Assembly (NCBI GenBank): GCA_028583405.1
Contig: CM053260.1
Location: 13,972,660-14,036,659, forward strand
DNA length: 64,000 nt
Source of the DNA: Pogonophryne albipinna
Lineage: Eukaryota; Chordata; Actinopteri; Perciformes; Artedidraconidae
Direction of reading: 5' to 3'
Part shown: piece by piece, positions 34,906-48,000 of the stretch
Layout: each line of letters opens with the position of its first letter
Position numbering within the stretch: position 1 is the first letter of the stretch
Made by a program: the position numbers and the translations under genes
The notes under the pieces: generated by a model
The model's database searches: none
Seen by the model: only the letters and a program-made list of their open reading frames with translations
Told to the model about the DNA's origin: nothing

Positions 34906-37900
34906 TGAAATCTACTCAAACAGAGTACTTCATGGTAGTGGTCAGCTTTTAAACACAAAAGTGTATCTTTCAGTAACTTTCTCAGAGAATTTAAACATAA
35001 ATCTGTCAAATGTTCAAAACAGCCTCGTTTCACTGAAATAGCCTCAAAATGACAAACTGCCATTAAGAATCAGCATCCTAACGAAATCTAACAAAACAGA
35101 GTGCTTTTCATGGTAGTGGTCAGCTTTTAAACACAAAAGTGTATCTTTCAGTAACTTTCTGAGAGAATTAAGCATAAATCAGTCAAATGTTCAAAACAGC
35201 CTTCACTGAAATAACCTCAAAATCACAAACTGTCATTAAGAGTCAGATTCTTAACGAAATCTACTGACACAAAGTACTTCATTATCTACTTTTCAACTCT
35301 TTAAATACAAAAGTGTATCTTTCAGTAACTTTTTGAGAGAATTAAGCATAAATCTGTCAAATGTTCAAAACAGCCTTCACTGAAATAGCGTCAAAATCAC
35401 AAACTGCCATTAAGAGTCAGAATCCTAACGAAATCTACTGACACAGAGTAATTCATTATCTACTTTTCAGCTTTTATACATAAAAGTGTATCTTTCAGTA
35501 ACTTTCTCAGAGAATGTAAGCATAAATCTGTCAAATGTTCAAAACAGCCTTCACTGAAATAGCCTCAAAATGACAAACTGCCATTAAGAGTCAGAATCCT
35601 AACGAAATCTACTCAGAGTACTTCATGGTAGTGGTCAGCTTTTAAAAAGAAAAATGTATCGTTCGGTAACTTTCTGAGAGAATTAAGCATAAATCAGTCA
35701 AATGTTCAAAACAGCCTTCACTGAAATAGCCTCAAAATCACAAACTGCCATTAAGAGTCAGATTCTTAACGAAATCTACTCAGGGTACTTCATGGTAGTG
35801 GTCAGCTTTTAAACCCAAAAGTGTATCTTTCAGTAACTTTCTGAGAGAATTTAAGCATAAATCTGTCAAATGTTCAAAACAGCCTTGTTTCACTGAAATA
35901 GCGTCAAAATCACAAACTGCCATTAAGAGTCAGATTCTTAACGAAATCTACTAAAACAATGTACTTCATTATCTACTTTTTCAGCTTTTATACACAAAGT
36001 GTATCTTTCAGTAACTTTCTCAGAGAATTTAAACATAAATCAGTCAAATGTTCAAAACAGCCTTGTTTCACTGAAATAGCCTCAAAATCACAAACTGCCA
36101 TTAAGAGTCAGAATCCTAATTAAATCTACTGACACAAAGTACTTTTCATGGTAGTGGTCAGCTTTTAAACACAAAAGTGTATCTTTCAGTAACTTTCTGA
36201 GAGAATTAAGCATAAATCAGTCACATGTTCAAAACAGCCTTCACTGAAATAGCCTTAAAATCACAAACTGCCATTAAGAGTCAGAATCCTAACAAAATCT
36301 AATAAAACAGAGTACTTCATGGTAGTGGTCAGCTTTTAAACACAAAAGTGTATCTTCCAGTAACTTTCTCAGAGAATTTAAGCATACATCTGTCAAATGT
36401 TCAAAACAGCCTTCACTGAAATAGCCTCAAAATGACAAACTGCCATTAAGATTCAGATGCTTGACGAAATCTAATAAAAAAGAGTACTTCATGGTAGTGG
36501 TCAGCTTTTAAACACAAAAGTGTATCTTTCAGTAACTTTCTCAGAGAATTTAAGCATAAATCTGTCAAATGTTCAAAACAGCCTTCACTGAAATAGCCTC
36601 AAAATGACAAACTGCCATTAAGAGTCAGATGCTTGACGAAATCTACTAAAACAAAGTACTTCATGGTAGTGGCCAGCTTTTAAACACAAAAGTGTATCTT
36701 TCAGTAACTTTCTGAGAGAATTAAGCATAAATCAGTCAAATGTTCAAAACAGCCTCCACTGAAATAGCCTCAAAATCACAAACTGCCATTAAGAGTCAGA
36801 TTCTTAATGAAATCTACTGATACAAAGTACTTCATTATCTACTTTTCAGCTTTTATACACAAAAGTGTATCTTGCAGTAACTTTCTCAGAGAATTTAAAC
36901 ATAAATCTGTCAAATGTTCAAAACAGCCTTGTTTCACTGAAATAGCCTCAAAAGGACAAACTGCCATTAAGAGTCAGCATCCTAACAAAATCTAATAAAA
37001 CAGAGTGCTTTTCATGGTAGTGGTCAGCTTTTAAACACAAAAGTGTATCTTTCAGTAACTTTCTGAGAGAATTAAGCATAAATCAGTCAAATGTTCAAAA
37101 CAGCCTTCACTGAAATAGCCTCAAAATGACAAACTGCCATTAAGAGTCAGATGCTTGACGAAATCTAATAAAACAGAGTAATTCATGGTAGTGGTCAGCT
37201 TTTAAACACAAAAGTGTATCTTTCAGTAACTTTCTCAGAGAATTTAAGCATAAATCTGTCAAATGTTCAAAACAGCCTTCACTGAAATAGCCTCAAAATG
37301 ACAAACTGCCATTAAGAGTCAGATGCTTGACGAAATCTACTAAAAGAAAGTACTTCATGGTAGTGGCCAGCTTTTAAACACAAAAGTGTATCTTTCAGTA
37401 ACTTTCTGAGAGAATGAAGCATAAATCAGTCAAATGTTCAAAACAGCCTTCACTGAAATAGCCTCAAAATCACAAACTGCCATTAAGAGTCAGATTCTTA
37501 ACGAAATCTCCTGACACAAAATACTTCATTATCTACTTTTCAGCTTTTATACACAAAAGTGTATCTTTCAGTAACTTTCTCAGAGAATTTAAACATAAAT
37601 CAGTCAAATGTTCAAAACAGCCTTGTTTCACTGAAATAGCCTCAAAATGACAAACTGCCATTAAGAGTCAGAATCCTAATTAAATATACTGACACAAAGT
37701 ACTTTTCATGGTAGTGGTCAGCTTTTAAACACAAAAGTGTATCTTCCAGTAACTTTCTCAGAGAATTTAAGCATAAATCTGTCAAATGTTCAAAACAGCC
37801 TTCACTGAAATAGCCTCAAAATGACAAACTGCCATTAAGAGTCAGATGCTTGACGAAATCTAATAAAACAGAGTAATTCATGGTAGTGGTCAGCTTTAAA

Positions 37901-39003
37901 CACAAAAGTGTATCTTCCAGTAACTTTCTCAGAGAATTTAAGCATAAATCTGTCAAATGTTCAAAACAGCCTTCACTGAAATAGCCTCAAAATGACAAAC
38001 TGCCATTAAGAGTCAGATGCTTGACGAAATCTACTAAAACAAAGTACTTCATGGTAGTGGCCAGCTTTTAAACACAAAAGTGTATCTTTCAGTAACTTTC
38101 TGAGAGAATTAAGCATAAATCAGTCAAATGTTCAAAACAGCCTTCACTGAAATAGCCTCAAAATCACAAACTGCCATTAAGAGTCAGATTCTTAACGAAA
38201 TCTCCTGACACAAAGTACTTAATTATCTACTTTTCAGCTTTTATACACAAAAGTGTATCTTTCAGTAACTTTCTCAGAGAATTTAAGCATAAATCTGTCA
38301 AATGTTCAAAACAGCCTTCAGTGAAATAGCCTCAAAATCACAAACTGCCATTAAGAGTCAGATTCTTAACGAAATCTACTGACACAAAGTACTTCATTAT
38401 CTACTTTTCAGCTTTTATACACAAAAGTGTATCTTTCAGTAACTTTCTCAGAGAATTTAAGCATAAATCTGTCAAATGTTCAAAACAGCCTTGTTTCACT
38501 GAAATAGCCTCAAAATCACAAACTGCCATTAAGAGTCAGAATCCTAATTAAATCTACTAAAACAAAGTACTTCATGGTAGTGGTCAGCTTTTAAACACAA
38601 AAGTGTATCTTTCAGTAACTTTCTGAGAGAATTAAGCATAAATCAGTCAAATGTTCAAAACAGCCTTCACTGAAATAGCCTCAAAATCACAAACTGCCAT
38701 TAAGAGTCAGATTCTTAACGAAATCTACTGACACAAAGTACTTCATTATCTACTTTTCAGCTTTTATACACAAAAGTGTATCTTTCAGTAACTTTCTCAG
38801 AGAATTTAAGCATAAATCTGTCAAATGTTCAAAACAGCCTTCAGTGAAATAGCCTCAAAATCACAAACTGCCATTAAGAGTCAGAATCCTAATGAAATCT
38901 ACTCAGAGTACTTCATGGTAGTGGTCAGCTTTTAAAAAGAAAAGTGTATCTTTCGGTAACTTTTTTGAGAGAATTAAGCATAAATCTGTCAAATGTTCAA
39001 AAC
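34906..39003. repeat. 174-bp tandem array, left arm (about 24 units)
   Basis: GTGTATCTTTCAGTAAC recurs every 172-180 bp from 34961 to about 38944. Each unit also carries CAAATGTTCAAAACAGCC, CTGCCATTAAGAGTCAG and an AACGAAATCTACT joint. Two subtypes occur: one with CATGGTAGTGGTCAGCTTTT, the other with ATTATCTACTTTTCAGC. Their order suggests that blocks of two or more units were copied together. No open frame persists. Confidence 0.9.
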
Positions 39004-39235
39004 CGTTTTCACAACACACCAAAAATCAAAAAAGGTTGTGATGCGTTTTGTGTAACCCCTTTCACACGCATCACAACCTTTTTTGATTTTTGGTCTGGTA
39101 AGCATAACTTTTAGGGATCCCCCAGATAAACCTCCATGGGCAGTGGAGTCTCCCCCTGTCTTGTCACATAGATTATACTATCTGTGTCGTAGTAGAAAAC
39201 TCTGTGCTGTAATTTCTCCAATTCACTGTACGGTT
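39004..39235. other. Centre of the palindrome with a perfect 27-bp hairpin
   Basis: 39019-39045 and 39067-39093 are exact reverse complements (stem beginning CCAAAAATC), with a 21-base loop. The loop region CCCCTTTCACACGCATCAC resembles the terminal repeat of the MITE at 40524. The remaining 39095-39228 is single-copy in the window and has no arm counterpart. Confidence 0.85.
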
Positions 39236-41965
39236 TCAGCCAGTTTGTGATTTTGACGCTATTTCAGTGAAAACAAGGCTGTTTTGAACATTTGACAGAT
39301 TTATGCTAAATTCTCTCAGAAAGTTACTGAAAGATACACTTTTGTGTATAAAAGCTGAAAAGTAGATAATGAAGTACTTTGTGTCAGTAGATTTCGTTAA
39401 GAATCTGACTCTTAATGGCAGTTTGTGATTTTGAACATTTGACTGATTTATGCTTAATTCTCTCAGAAAGTTACTGAAAGATACAGTTTTGTGTTTAAAA
39501 GCTGGCCACTACCATGAAGTACTTTATTTTAGTAGATTTAATTAGGATTCTGACTCTTAATGGCAGTTTGTGATTTTGAGGCTATTTCAGTGAAACAAGG
39601 CTGTTTTGAACATTTGACAGATTTATGCTTAAATTCTCTGAGAAAGTTACTGAAAGATACACTTTTGCGTATAAAAGCTGAAAAGTAGATAATGAAGTAC
39701 TTTGTGTCAGTAGATTTCGTTAAGAATCAGACTCTTAATGGCAGTTTGTGATTTTGAGGCTATTTCACTGAAGGCTGTTTTGAACATTTGACAGATTTAT
39801 GCTTAAATTCTCTGAGAAAGTTACTGAAAGATACACTTTTGTGTATAAAAGCTGAAAAGTAGATTATGAAGTACTCTGTTTGAGTAGATTTCGTTAGGAT
39901 TCTGACTCTTAATGGCAGTTTGTGATGTTGAGGCTATTTCACTGAAGGCTGTTTTGAACATTTCACAGATTTATGTTTAAATTCTCTGAGAAAGTTACTG
40001 AAAGATACACTTTTGTGTATAAAAGCTGAAAAGTAGATAATGAGGTACTTTGTGTCAGTAGATTTCGTTAAGAATCTGACTCTTAATGGCAGTTTATGAT
40101 TTTGAGGCTATTTCAGTGAAACAATGCTGTTTTGAACATTTGACTGATTTATGCTTAATTCTCTCAGAAAGTTACTGCAAGATACACTTTGTGTATACAA
40201 GCTGAAAAAGTAGATAATGAAGTACTTTGTGTCAGTAGATTTTGTTAGGATTCTGACTCTTAATGGCAGTTTGTCATTTTGAGGCTATTTCAGTGAAGGC
40301 TGTTTTGAACATTTGACTGATTTATGCTTAATTCTCTCAGAAAGTTACTGAAAGATACACTTTTGTGTTTAAAAGCTGGCCACTACCATGAAGTACTTTG
40401 TTTTAGTAGATTTCGTCAAGCATCTGACTCTTAATGGCAGTTTGTCATTTTGAGGCTATTTCAGTGAAGGCTGTTTTGAACATTTGACAGATTTATGCTT
40501 AAATTCTCTGAGAAAGTTACTGATGCCCCTTTCACACCAACGCATTTTCAGCTCCGGCTCGGAGCCGGAGCCTGAAAAGTGCCGTTTTTTCCTGTTCACA
40601 CCGCAGCGGCCCCGCCTCTTAGCTCCGGAATCCGGTTAACTTCCAGCTCCAAAAAATTGTCGGTCTAGAGGCAAGAGCTTCGGAGCTAAGAGGTGGCGTC
40701 GCTTACGTCTCTCTTACGTCGAGGCGTGCAGGAAACTAAACCCACCTCCCCTGAACATGGGTCGACTGTCATGCCTGCCTACAAGCAATAGTGCTTATAA
40801 ACACACTTTATAAAGTCAGGCAACACTAACCAGGCTTCGTGTGATTCTGTTTATTTGTACCTTACTTTGACCATCCGTTCACTGTTATTGATCATTGTGG
40901 AGAGAGGCAGACGTTTTGCTTTGTATTATAGCAGCTATCGGATGGAATCAATACATGGGCTGCACAGGTTGTCGTGTCCGACTATCACAAGTAGAATCAT
41001 AATAAAATTACGCCGGTAAAATGTGCCTGTAGAAAACGGTTTATGCCACAATAGGATAGCAATAGCAAGTAGTCAGTTTAGCTTCGGTTGCTATGCTAAC
41101 ATCACCCATTTTATACCAGAGAAACTTTCATAACAGCGTTGTGATGCCAAACAGCGTCAATTCAGACTGACACACATTCACTTAAGGGGAACTGGGGATA
41201 TGTATCAGCTGCTTGTGTGAGTCGGACAGTGAATACTTTAGAGCGGCCGCTGCAGTGTGAGCTAACCGGGAGCTAACGGGAGAATAAACTCCTGTGGAAG
41301 AGCAGCCAACACTGCAGCGGTCGGTAAATGCCGCAGAAACACATTAATAAACAATGAACCACGGCACTCTGGATAAAAGCATAAGGTTGGAGAAGTCGTT
41401 ATTTAATTTAATCTGGCTTCGTGTGATTAAAAGCAACACGATCATCGACCCAACGCTGTTGTTGTTGTTGTGAGCGCCGTAACGCCGTTGGGGAGCAAAT
41501 CAGCAATGTAAACGGTGACGTCATGACGCAGCAGCGGCAGCTCTGGGCGGTGTGAACAGAGCGGGAGCAGAAAAGGGAAACCGGAGCTGAACCAGAAAAG
41601 CTCTAGCTCGGAGCTAGAAAGGGAAAAGCGCTGGTGTGAAAGCCGCATCTGAGATACACTTTTGTGTATAAAAGCTGAAAAGTAGATAATGAAGTACTTT
41701 GTGTCAGTAGATTTCGTTAAGAATCTGACTCTTAATGGCAGTTTGTGATTTTGAGGCTATTTCAGTGAAGGCTGTTTTGAACATTTGACTGATTTATGCT
41801 TAATTCTCTCAGAAAGTTACTGAAAGATACACTTTTGTGTTTAAAAGCTGACCACTACCATGAAAAGCACTCTGTTTTATTAGACTTCGTTAGGATGCTG
41901 ACTCTTAATGGCAGTTTGTCATTTTGAGGCCACTACCATGAAGTACTCTGTTTGAGTAGATTTCA
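39236..41965. repeat. 174-bp tandem array, right arm (about 10 units, inverted)
   Basis: Reverse-complement units (landmark GTTACTGAAAGATACAC) lie at about 39330, 39480, 39655, 39830, 40010, 40180, 40355, 41655 and 41830, plus a partial unit near 41935. The array is interrupted by the MITE at 40524-41647. It ends in the same joint as the left array (TTTCAGCACACAGGGTCTC). Confidence 0.9.
40524..41647. mobile_element. MITE inserted in the right array, 1.1 kb
   Basis: The ends are inverted: TGCCCCTTTCACACCAACGC on the left, and TGCGGCTTTCACACCAGCGC when the right end is read in reverse. Subterminal AGCTCCGG/CCGGAGCT motifs are also inverted, including a palindrome at 40549-40572. It interrupts a GTTACTGAAAGATACAC repeat unit. 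The target duplication is unclear (CTGA on both sides with small changes). No transposase; the 68-codon frame at 41442-41648 lies in the terminal region. Confidence 0.75.
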
Positions 41966-43674
41966 GCACACAGGGTCTCTACTGTAAACAGAAAAAACAT
42001 AACATTTTTAAGTATCTAATAATATACTATCCACATAATATACTAGTTTAACCCCTACCAAAAAATAATAATAAATACATTTAATAATTACATGATATTA
42101 TAAAATAAAATAAAAAGTACTTACCAGAGTTTTTCAAGATCAGATACAGGTCAAGAAAATGCATAGAGGAGGTATGGTGCTGGCTCATTATCCCTCTCAC
42201 TCTTCTTAGAATGATCCTGTGCAATTTTTAAAAGTTGAACTCCTATCCCCTTATAAACCAAAATAACAATAGCCCTTAATTAACACTAATCATTTAAAAA
42301 ACAAAACCTTACATCTAATTTAGAGAGGACAATAACGTTTTTAGGTGTCTTAGTGAGTGAAAATTAATGGCTGTTTTATTTAGTTTGAGTGTATTTCTTT
42401 TTTAAAAACTAACTCCATCCCCTCGCTTCTCACCTCACAGAGAGTGTCTTAATCAACATATAGATTAACATCCCAGGCTTATCTCTAACCCTCACATCAA
42501 AGGCCAACTCCAACGTGTGTGTGTGTGTGTGTGTGTGTTAATTGTTCTTAAAGGTAGGGGTAGGTCATTTTGGAGAAACCATCTCGAGTGAGCTAGAATT
42601 TGAAAGTACACAACCGGGGGGAAAATCTGCCACTTCCTCACAGAGCCCCTCCTCCAGCACACATGAACGCGCGCACATGACCAAAAGAGGGCACGAGATA
42701 AGTTTGTGCACAGATCTCTGGCTGTAGGCGTCTGACTCCCGCACAGCTGAGGCATTCGTTTCTTGACTGGCGCCCCGGACGGATGGCGGTAAGTTGTCAC
42801 AGGCGTCTCTTGACCATTTTTCTTTTTTGCAAGGTGACTTGGTAAGTGGAAATTACTGTCTTTTTAATTAGTTTGAGCATATTTCTATTTTCATCTAATT
42901 CCATCCCCCACTATCTGCTAGCCTCATAGCCAAAGGAAGGGGTGGAGAAAGGGGGAGAGGCCTGGGCTGGGAGGGGGCGGGGGGTATACAGTATCACGCA
43001 TAACTTCAAAGAGACACCTAGATTAACATCAAAGGCTTATAACACACCAGTGTGAAATCACACCTGCCTGTTATAACACCTCACATCAAAGGGCAAAACA
43101 TCAAAGGCTAATTAGATTAGACAACCCTGAGGGGACAGGGGGCAGACAGCTTAACTTCAAAGAGACTGCCTTAATCAACACATCAAAGAATTAGACAACA
43201 AAGGCACTACACAGGGGGGGCTTTTCACACCTACCTGTTATAACAACTCACATCAAAGAATTAGACAACCAAGGGGTGTGAGGGGACAGACAACATAACT
43301 TCAAAGAGACTACCTTAATCAACACATCAAAGAATTAGACAACCAAGGGGTGTGAGGGGACAGACAACATAACTTCAAAGAGACTACCTTAATCAACACA
43401 TCAAAGAATTAGACAACAAAGGGGTGTGAGGGTACAGGGGCCAGACAACATAACTTCAAAGAGACTGCCTTAATCAATACATCAAATAATTAGACAACAA
43501 AGGCACTACACAGGGGGGGCTTTTCACACCTACCTGTTATAACACCCATCAAAGGATCTCGAACAAAGGGAGGCGGGACTTAGCTCATTAACATGATTGT
43601 ACCCAATCACATCAAAGGGTCTCGAACAATGGGAGGCGGGACTTAGCTCATTTGCATAATTGAATATCACTACT
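41966..43674. repeat. Right outer arm of the palindrome
   Basis: This is the reverse complement of the left outer arm, including the short GT run, the GC-richer repeat (42540-42790) and the minisatellite. Differences include single-base changes and small indels, for example the missing 53 bp near the end and a different short stretch near 42995. Confidence 0.85.
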
Positions 43675-43790
43675 CGCACATTATTTTGTTAATGTTGATC
43701 TTGTTTGGCATTACAATCCCTTTACTAGGATGATTTCCTAGGGAAGAAAAAGCTAAAAATGTCTCACCATCACTTGTAATTATAGAATGA

Positions 43791-45019
43791 TTTATTATAA
43801 AACAGGTTGACAGGTAATATAGCTTATTTACAGTATATATCATGCCATGAAATAAAAGGCAAATGAAAGTGATAAAACAACAGCGTGGACCCTAGAGCTG
43901 TAACAAAGTTAAGGCTTGAATGTATATAAAATGGCAAAGGTGTCATTTGTAAAACAATGGCAAAAGAAGTGCTTCAGTTAAACATTATAGCTGAAAACCA
44001 AAAAGAAACGTCATCAATGTTTTCCAGGACAGAAATACATCTGTCAGCAGCAGAGAGGGGTAACATTTATTTTTGTCACTTCATTTATGCATTTGTACAC
44101 CCGAAGTGGACAAAAAGCACTGAGTGCATGTTTCCCTTTATTAGGTGAACAATAATGATACATATTTTGGTTACTTTGGCACAAATGTATACAATTTTTT
44201 TGACGTCTAAAAAAACATATTTTTATTTCTCTCTCTGCACTAGCAGAAAGCAGAAGCTCTCACATTCAATGCGTCAATTACACTTTCAATTCACTTTTTG
44301 TGCGGTTTGCGTTTTTTGGGACAATTCTTGTATTTAAGGACACATTAAAGGATTTCTTAAAATGTACCAATTTCAACTTGATGACTGATTTGTATAACAT
44401 TACAAAATATATGTAAAACTAAATATATCCATTTATCTAAATATGAGTTACACATCCTGGTCAGCGCAATCTTAACAACAGGGTTAAAACATTACATTTT
44501 TTTAGGGGCATTATGGCCACGTGTTGGTGAAGCATTGAACACACTGACGATAAAAAGTGGCACAGTTTACATGAATACACGTTATATAGGCATTCACCTT
44601 TATGATCACTTGGCCACTCAGCTAACGGAAGACTTTTTTTGATGCAATGATAAAAAGTAATGTCCCATATAAAAAAACCACAATGTTATTTTGTTATAAC
44701 ACAAAAAAAATGTTTCATGTACTTTAGCTGCCAGGAGCAATACTTTTTTTTCTTTTTACTGTGAAGTCACATAGAAAAAGACATTTTGTGGCCTGTCATT
44801 TCCAGGCCTGAAAGTGCTGAGAAGTCATCTTTGGATGTCCCCGATAATACTATCTGGTCAGCAAAAAAGGAAAGGATGAAATACTCATTAAAAGAGCACC
44901 TTTTCACAAGATACTCATATGATCTAGCACATTTCTGTAACCAATTTTAGGGTTTGAAGTCCATCAGAGGATATCACAGGAATCATCTCTGATGGGAGGG
45001 CTGGAGACGGGTGAGGAGC
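43791..45019 (-). other. znf362: Probable 3' UTR of znf362
   Basis: This AT-rich non-coding sequence follows the znf362 stop codon. Candidate polyadenylation signals (AATAAA on the minus strand) are at 44066-44071 and 43791-43796. Which one is used cannot be decided from sequence. The outermost one is only 117 bp from the end of the giant palindrome. Confidence 0.5.
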
Positions 45020-48000
45020 TCAGATGAGGGAGATCCGTAGAGGGATGGACGGAGACTCTGTCCTGTGCTGCGGGGACTGATGGGACACCACATGATCCAC
45101 CATTGTGTGTTTGGACATATGTTTAATAAGGTACGTCTCCTGGAAAAAACAAGGATAGAAGCAAACTTTCAGACATTTCCGCTACAGTTAGTCCATATTT
45201 GTTATTTAACTCGACTTGGATTTCTTACTCACAGACGTGTACGCCCTGCCGCACATGCTGCAGCAGTAGGCCTTGGCATTTTTTATTGCGTGTGCAGACA
45301 GGTGGATTTGCAGCGAGGCAGAGTCTGAATAGGCACGGTAACAGTTGGAACATTTGAAGGGCTTGTCTTTGTTGTGCTGCCTCTGGTGAGACTTCAGAAG
45401 GGGGAAAAAAAGGTACAGAAACTGAGTGACCTGCATGCAGCATTGCGAACGGTGTTGCCTTTTAAAAAAGCATTAAGCTGTCCGAAAGAACTGGTAAATG
45501 TTTACCTGCAGATTAGATAGCTGAGTAAATGCCTTTTCACACCCTGGATGGGCGCATTTGTACGGTCGGTCACCTGTGTGGATTCTGAAACAGTAAAATA
45601 TTATGCAAATGTTAGCCAAAAACAGGATGCTACAAAAATTGCATTGAAAAACAAATTGTCAAATTTAACAACTTTAAAATGCAAAAATAAATAAATGGAA
45701 ACCTAAATCTCTATTAGATTCTCATTTCCTGTTTTTTCTGGTTTGTTTCAAGATAAGTTTGAAGGTGAAGTCCTTGTTACTCAAGGCCGGGCTCAGCAAC
45801 TAAAGCATGCCTGCAGAGCAAACAAAAGGTTTACAATGCATCGGCTTGTAATTATGGCTCCTTTATACTCAAAGCTGCATTACAGGACCTGGGGCGAATG
45901 TTACTTATGACTGTTTCAAGGCCCTCCTTCAAGCACCGCCGCAAATGTTGCCCTTTCCAACTTAAACAATTTGCATACAATTTTGCATCAACAACCCCTT
46001 GTGTTGCAGTGGGATGTGTTACACAGATTATTGCTGCAACAAATAGTAATTGGTAGGGATTAAGGTGACAAAGATGTGGACCCCCATAAAGGTCTGAGAC
46101 ATTTCTTTGAAAAATTACCTTAAAAATGTAGGTTTAGCTTATGGTGATTGTAATTGTACTGCTACAACAGTCATTTGAGGTGACATTAGTTAAGGGCACT
46201 TACAATAAAATGTGAAATAATAATAATAACCCCCTGCCGTGAGAGGTAGTAGTCCTCTTTACATTCGTTGCCATGGGACTCAAGCCTGTGTGGCGGTGTC
46301 TAAACCTCCTCTAAACCTGTAAATTGCTTTGGATTGAACTGCAATGCAATGTAATGTAGTATAATTTGCCCCTACTTAAGTGACAAGGTTGCATACCAAA
46401 CTGAAACACAATTTCCTACTGCTGCAACAAGTTATTTTAAAGGGTCAGTTTTTTATTCTGAGGGTATTGAGAGTTGAAATATTCTTTACTTGAAATCTTT
46501 CTTAACCTCTCCTAAACACTAGTCAGGTGATCATGCTGCCAACAGTGTATGGAAACAGCTACAGTCATTCCTCCTCTTTATGCTGACCATTAAAATAACA
46601 ATTCCTAATGCTGTTCCAATGCAAATGATGAGGGGAAAAATCTACCGCCCTCTTTCTGCTCAAAAATGTATTGTTCAGGCACTAAAGAGAACATTGTCTC
46701 AAATGGGGTTATAGTGGATATTTTAGACTGTAAAAACAAAACACTTCTTCTCCTCAGATCTGAAAATATGCAGTCAAAGAAAATGAGGTCAGTTGGTTCA
46801 ATACTGCTTTAAAAAAAGTACAATATTGAAAGTTTTACTAAGAATAATTTTTGGATAATTCAAAGATAACACCAAGTTTATTGGAGACTATTTATATTGA
46901 AGCCTGTGAAATAATACATGAAACCTAAAGTATAGATGAGGTTTAAGCAGAAATCATAAGTGGGAAGTGGGAATTGGAAGAAAGTTTTTTTTCGTTGTGT
47001 AATTTGGTTGAACTGACATTTAAAATGTGGATCTAACTACTATATTAGCAAAATCCTCCGTCACCATGAGGTTAATTTTCAATGCTACGCCGATGACACA
47101 CAGGTCTACATTTCCTCCAAACCCACCACTGCCCTCCCCCCAACCTCCCTCACCACCTGTCTTGAGGACATCAGGAGCTGGATGAGCAGGAACCTCCTGA
47201 AGCTTAACGTTAGCAAAACTGAGGCCCTGCTCATCGGCTCCAAATCCACCCTCACCAATTCACATATCACCCCAGCATCAAACATCATCATCGACGGCTT
47301 CCCCATACCATTCGCTGCCCAAGTGAAAAGCCTCGGTGTCATTCTGGACGGCTCCCTCTCATTCGCACCACACATAATAAACATCACCCGCACCGCCTTC
47401 TTTCATCTTCGGAACATCTCCAGACTCCGCTCATCTCTGTCCCAACCCAGCACTGAAATCCTGGTCCACTCATTCGTCACATCCCGGATTGATTACTGCA
47501 ATGCACTTCTGACTGGCCTTCCCATCAAGCTCCTCAATAGACTGCAAATAATCCAGAACTCTGCTGCCCGGATCATCACCCGCACCAACTCATCCGACCA
47601 CATCACCCCCATTCTCACTCAGCTACACTAGCTTCCTGTACGCTACCGTATTGACTACAAAAACATTCTACTCATAAAGCTCTCCATAACCTTGCCCCCA
47701 TCTACATCTCTGACCTCCTTCAGGAGTACACCCCCTCCCGCACCCTCCGCTCTTCGTCCGTAGGACTTCTCACCGTCCCAAGCTATCGCCTCAAAACCAT
47801 GGGTGCTCGAGCTTTCAGCTGCTCGGCTCCCAGACTCTGGAACACCCTGCCACTACACATCCGACAGTCTGATTCCATAACAACATTCAAAACCCAACTC
47901 AAAACCCACCTGTTCAAACTGGCATTTTCTTTATAATCTGTACCCTGTGTCCTTTTGTAGTCAATTTCCTGTTGTTTGTCTTGTCTTACCCCGGCTGATA

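Noticed and set aside
34906..39003. Regular repeats as a CRISPR-like array
   Set aside because: Units of 174 bp are contiguous with no unique spacers, and the genome is eukaryotic.
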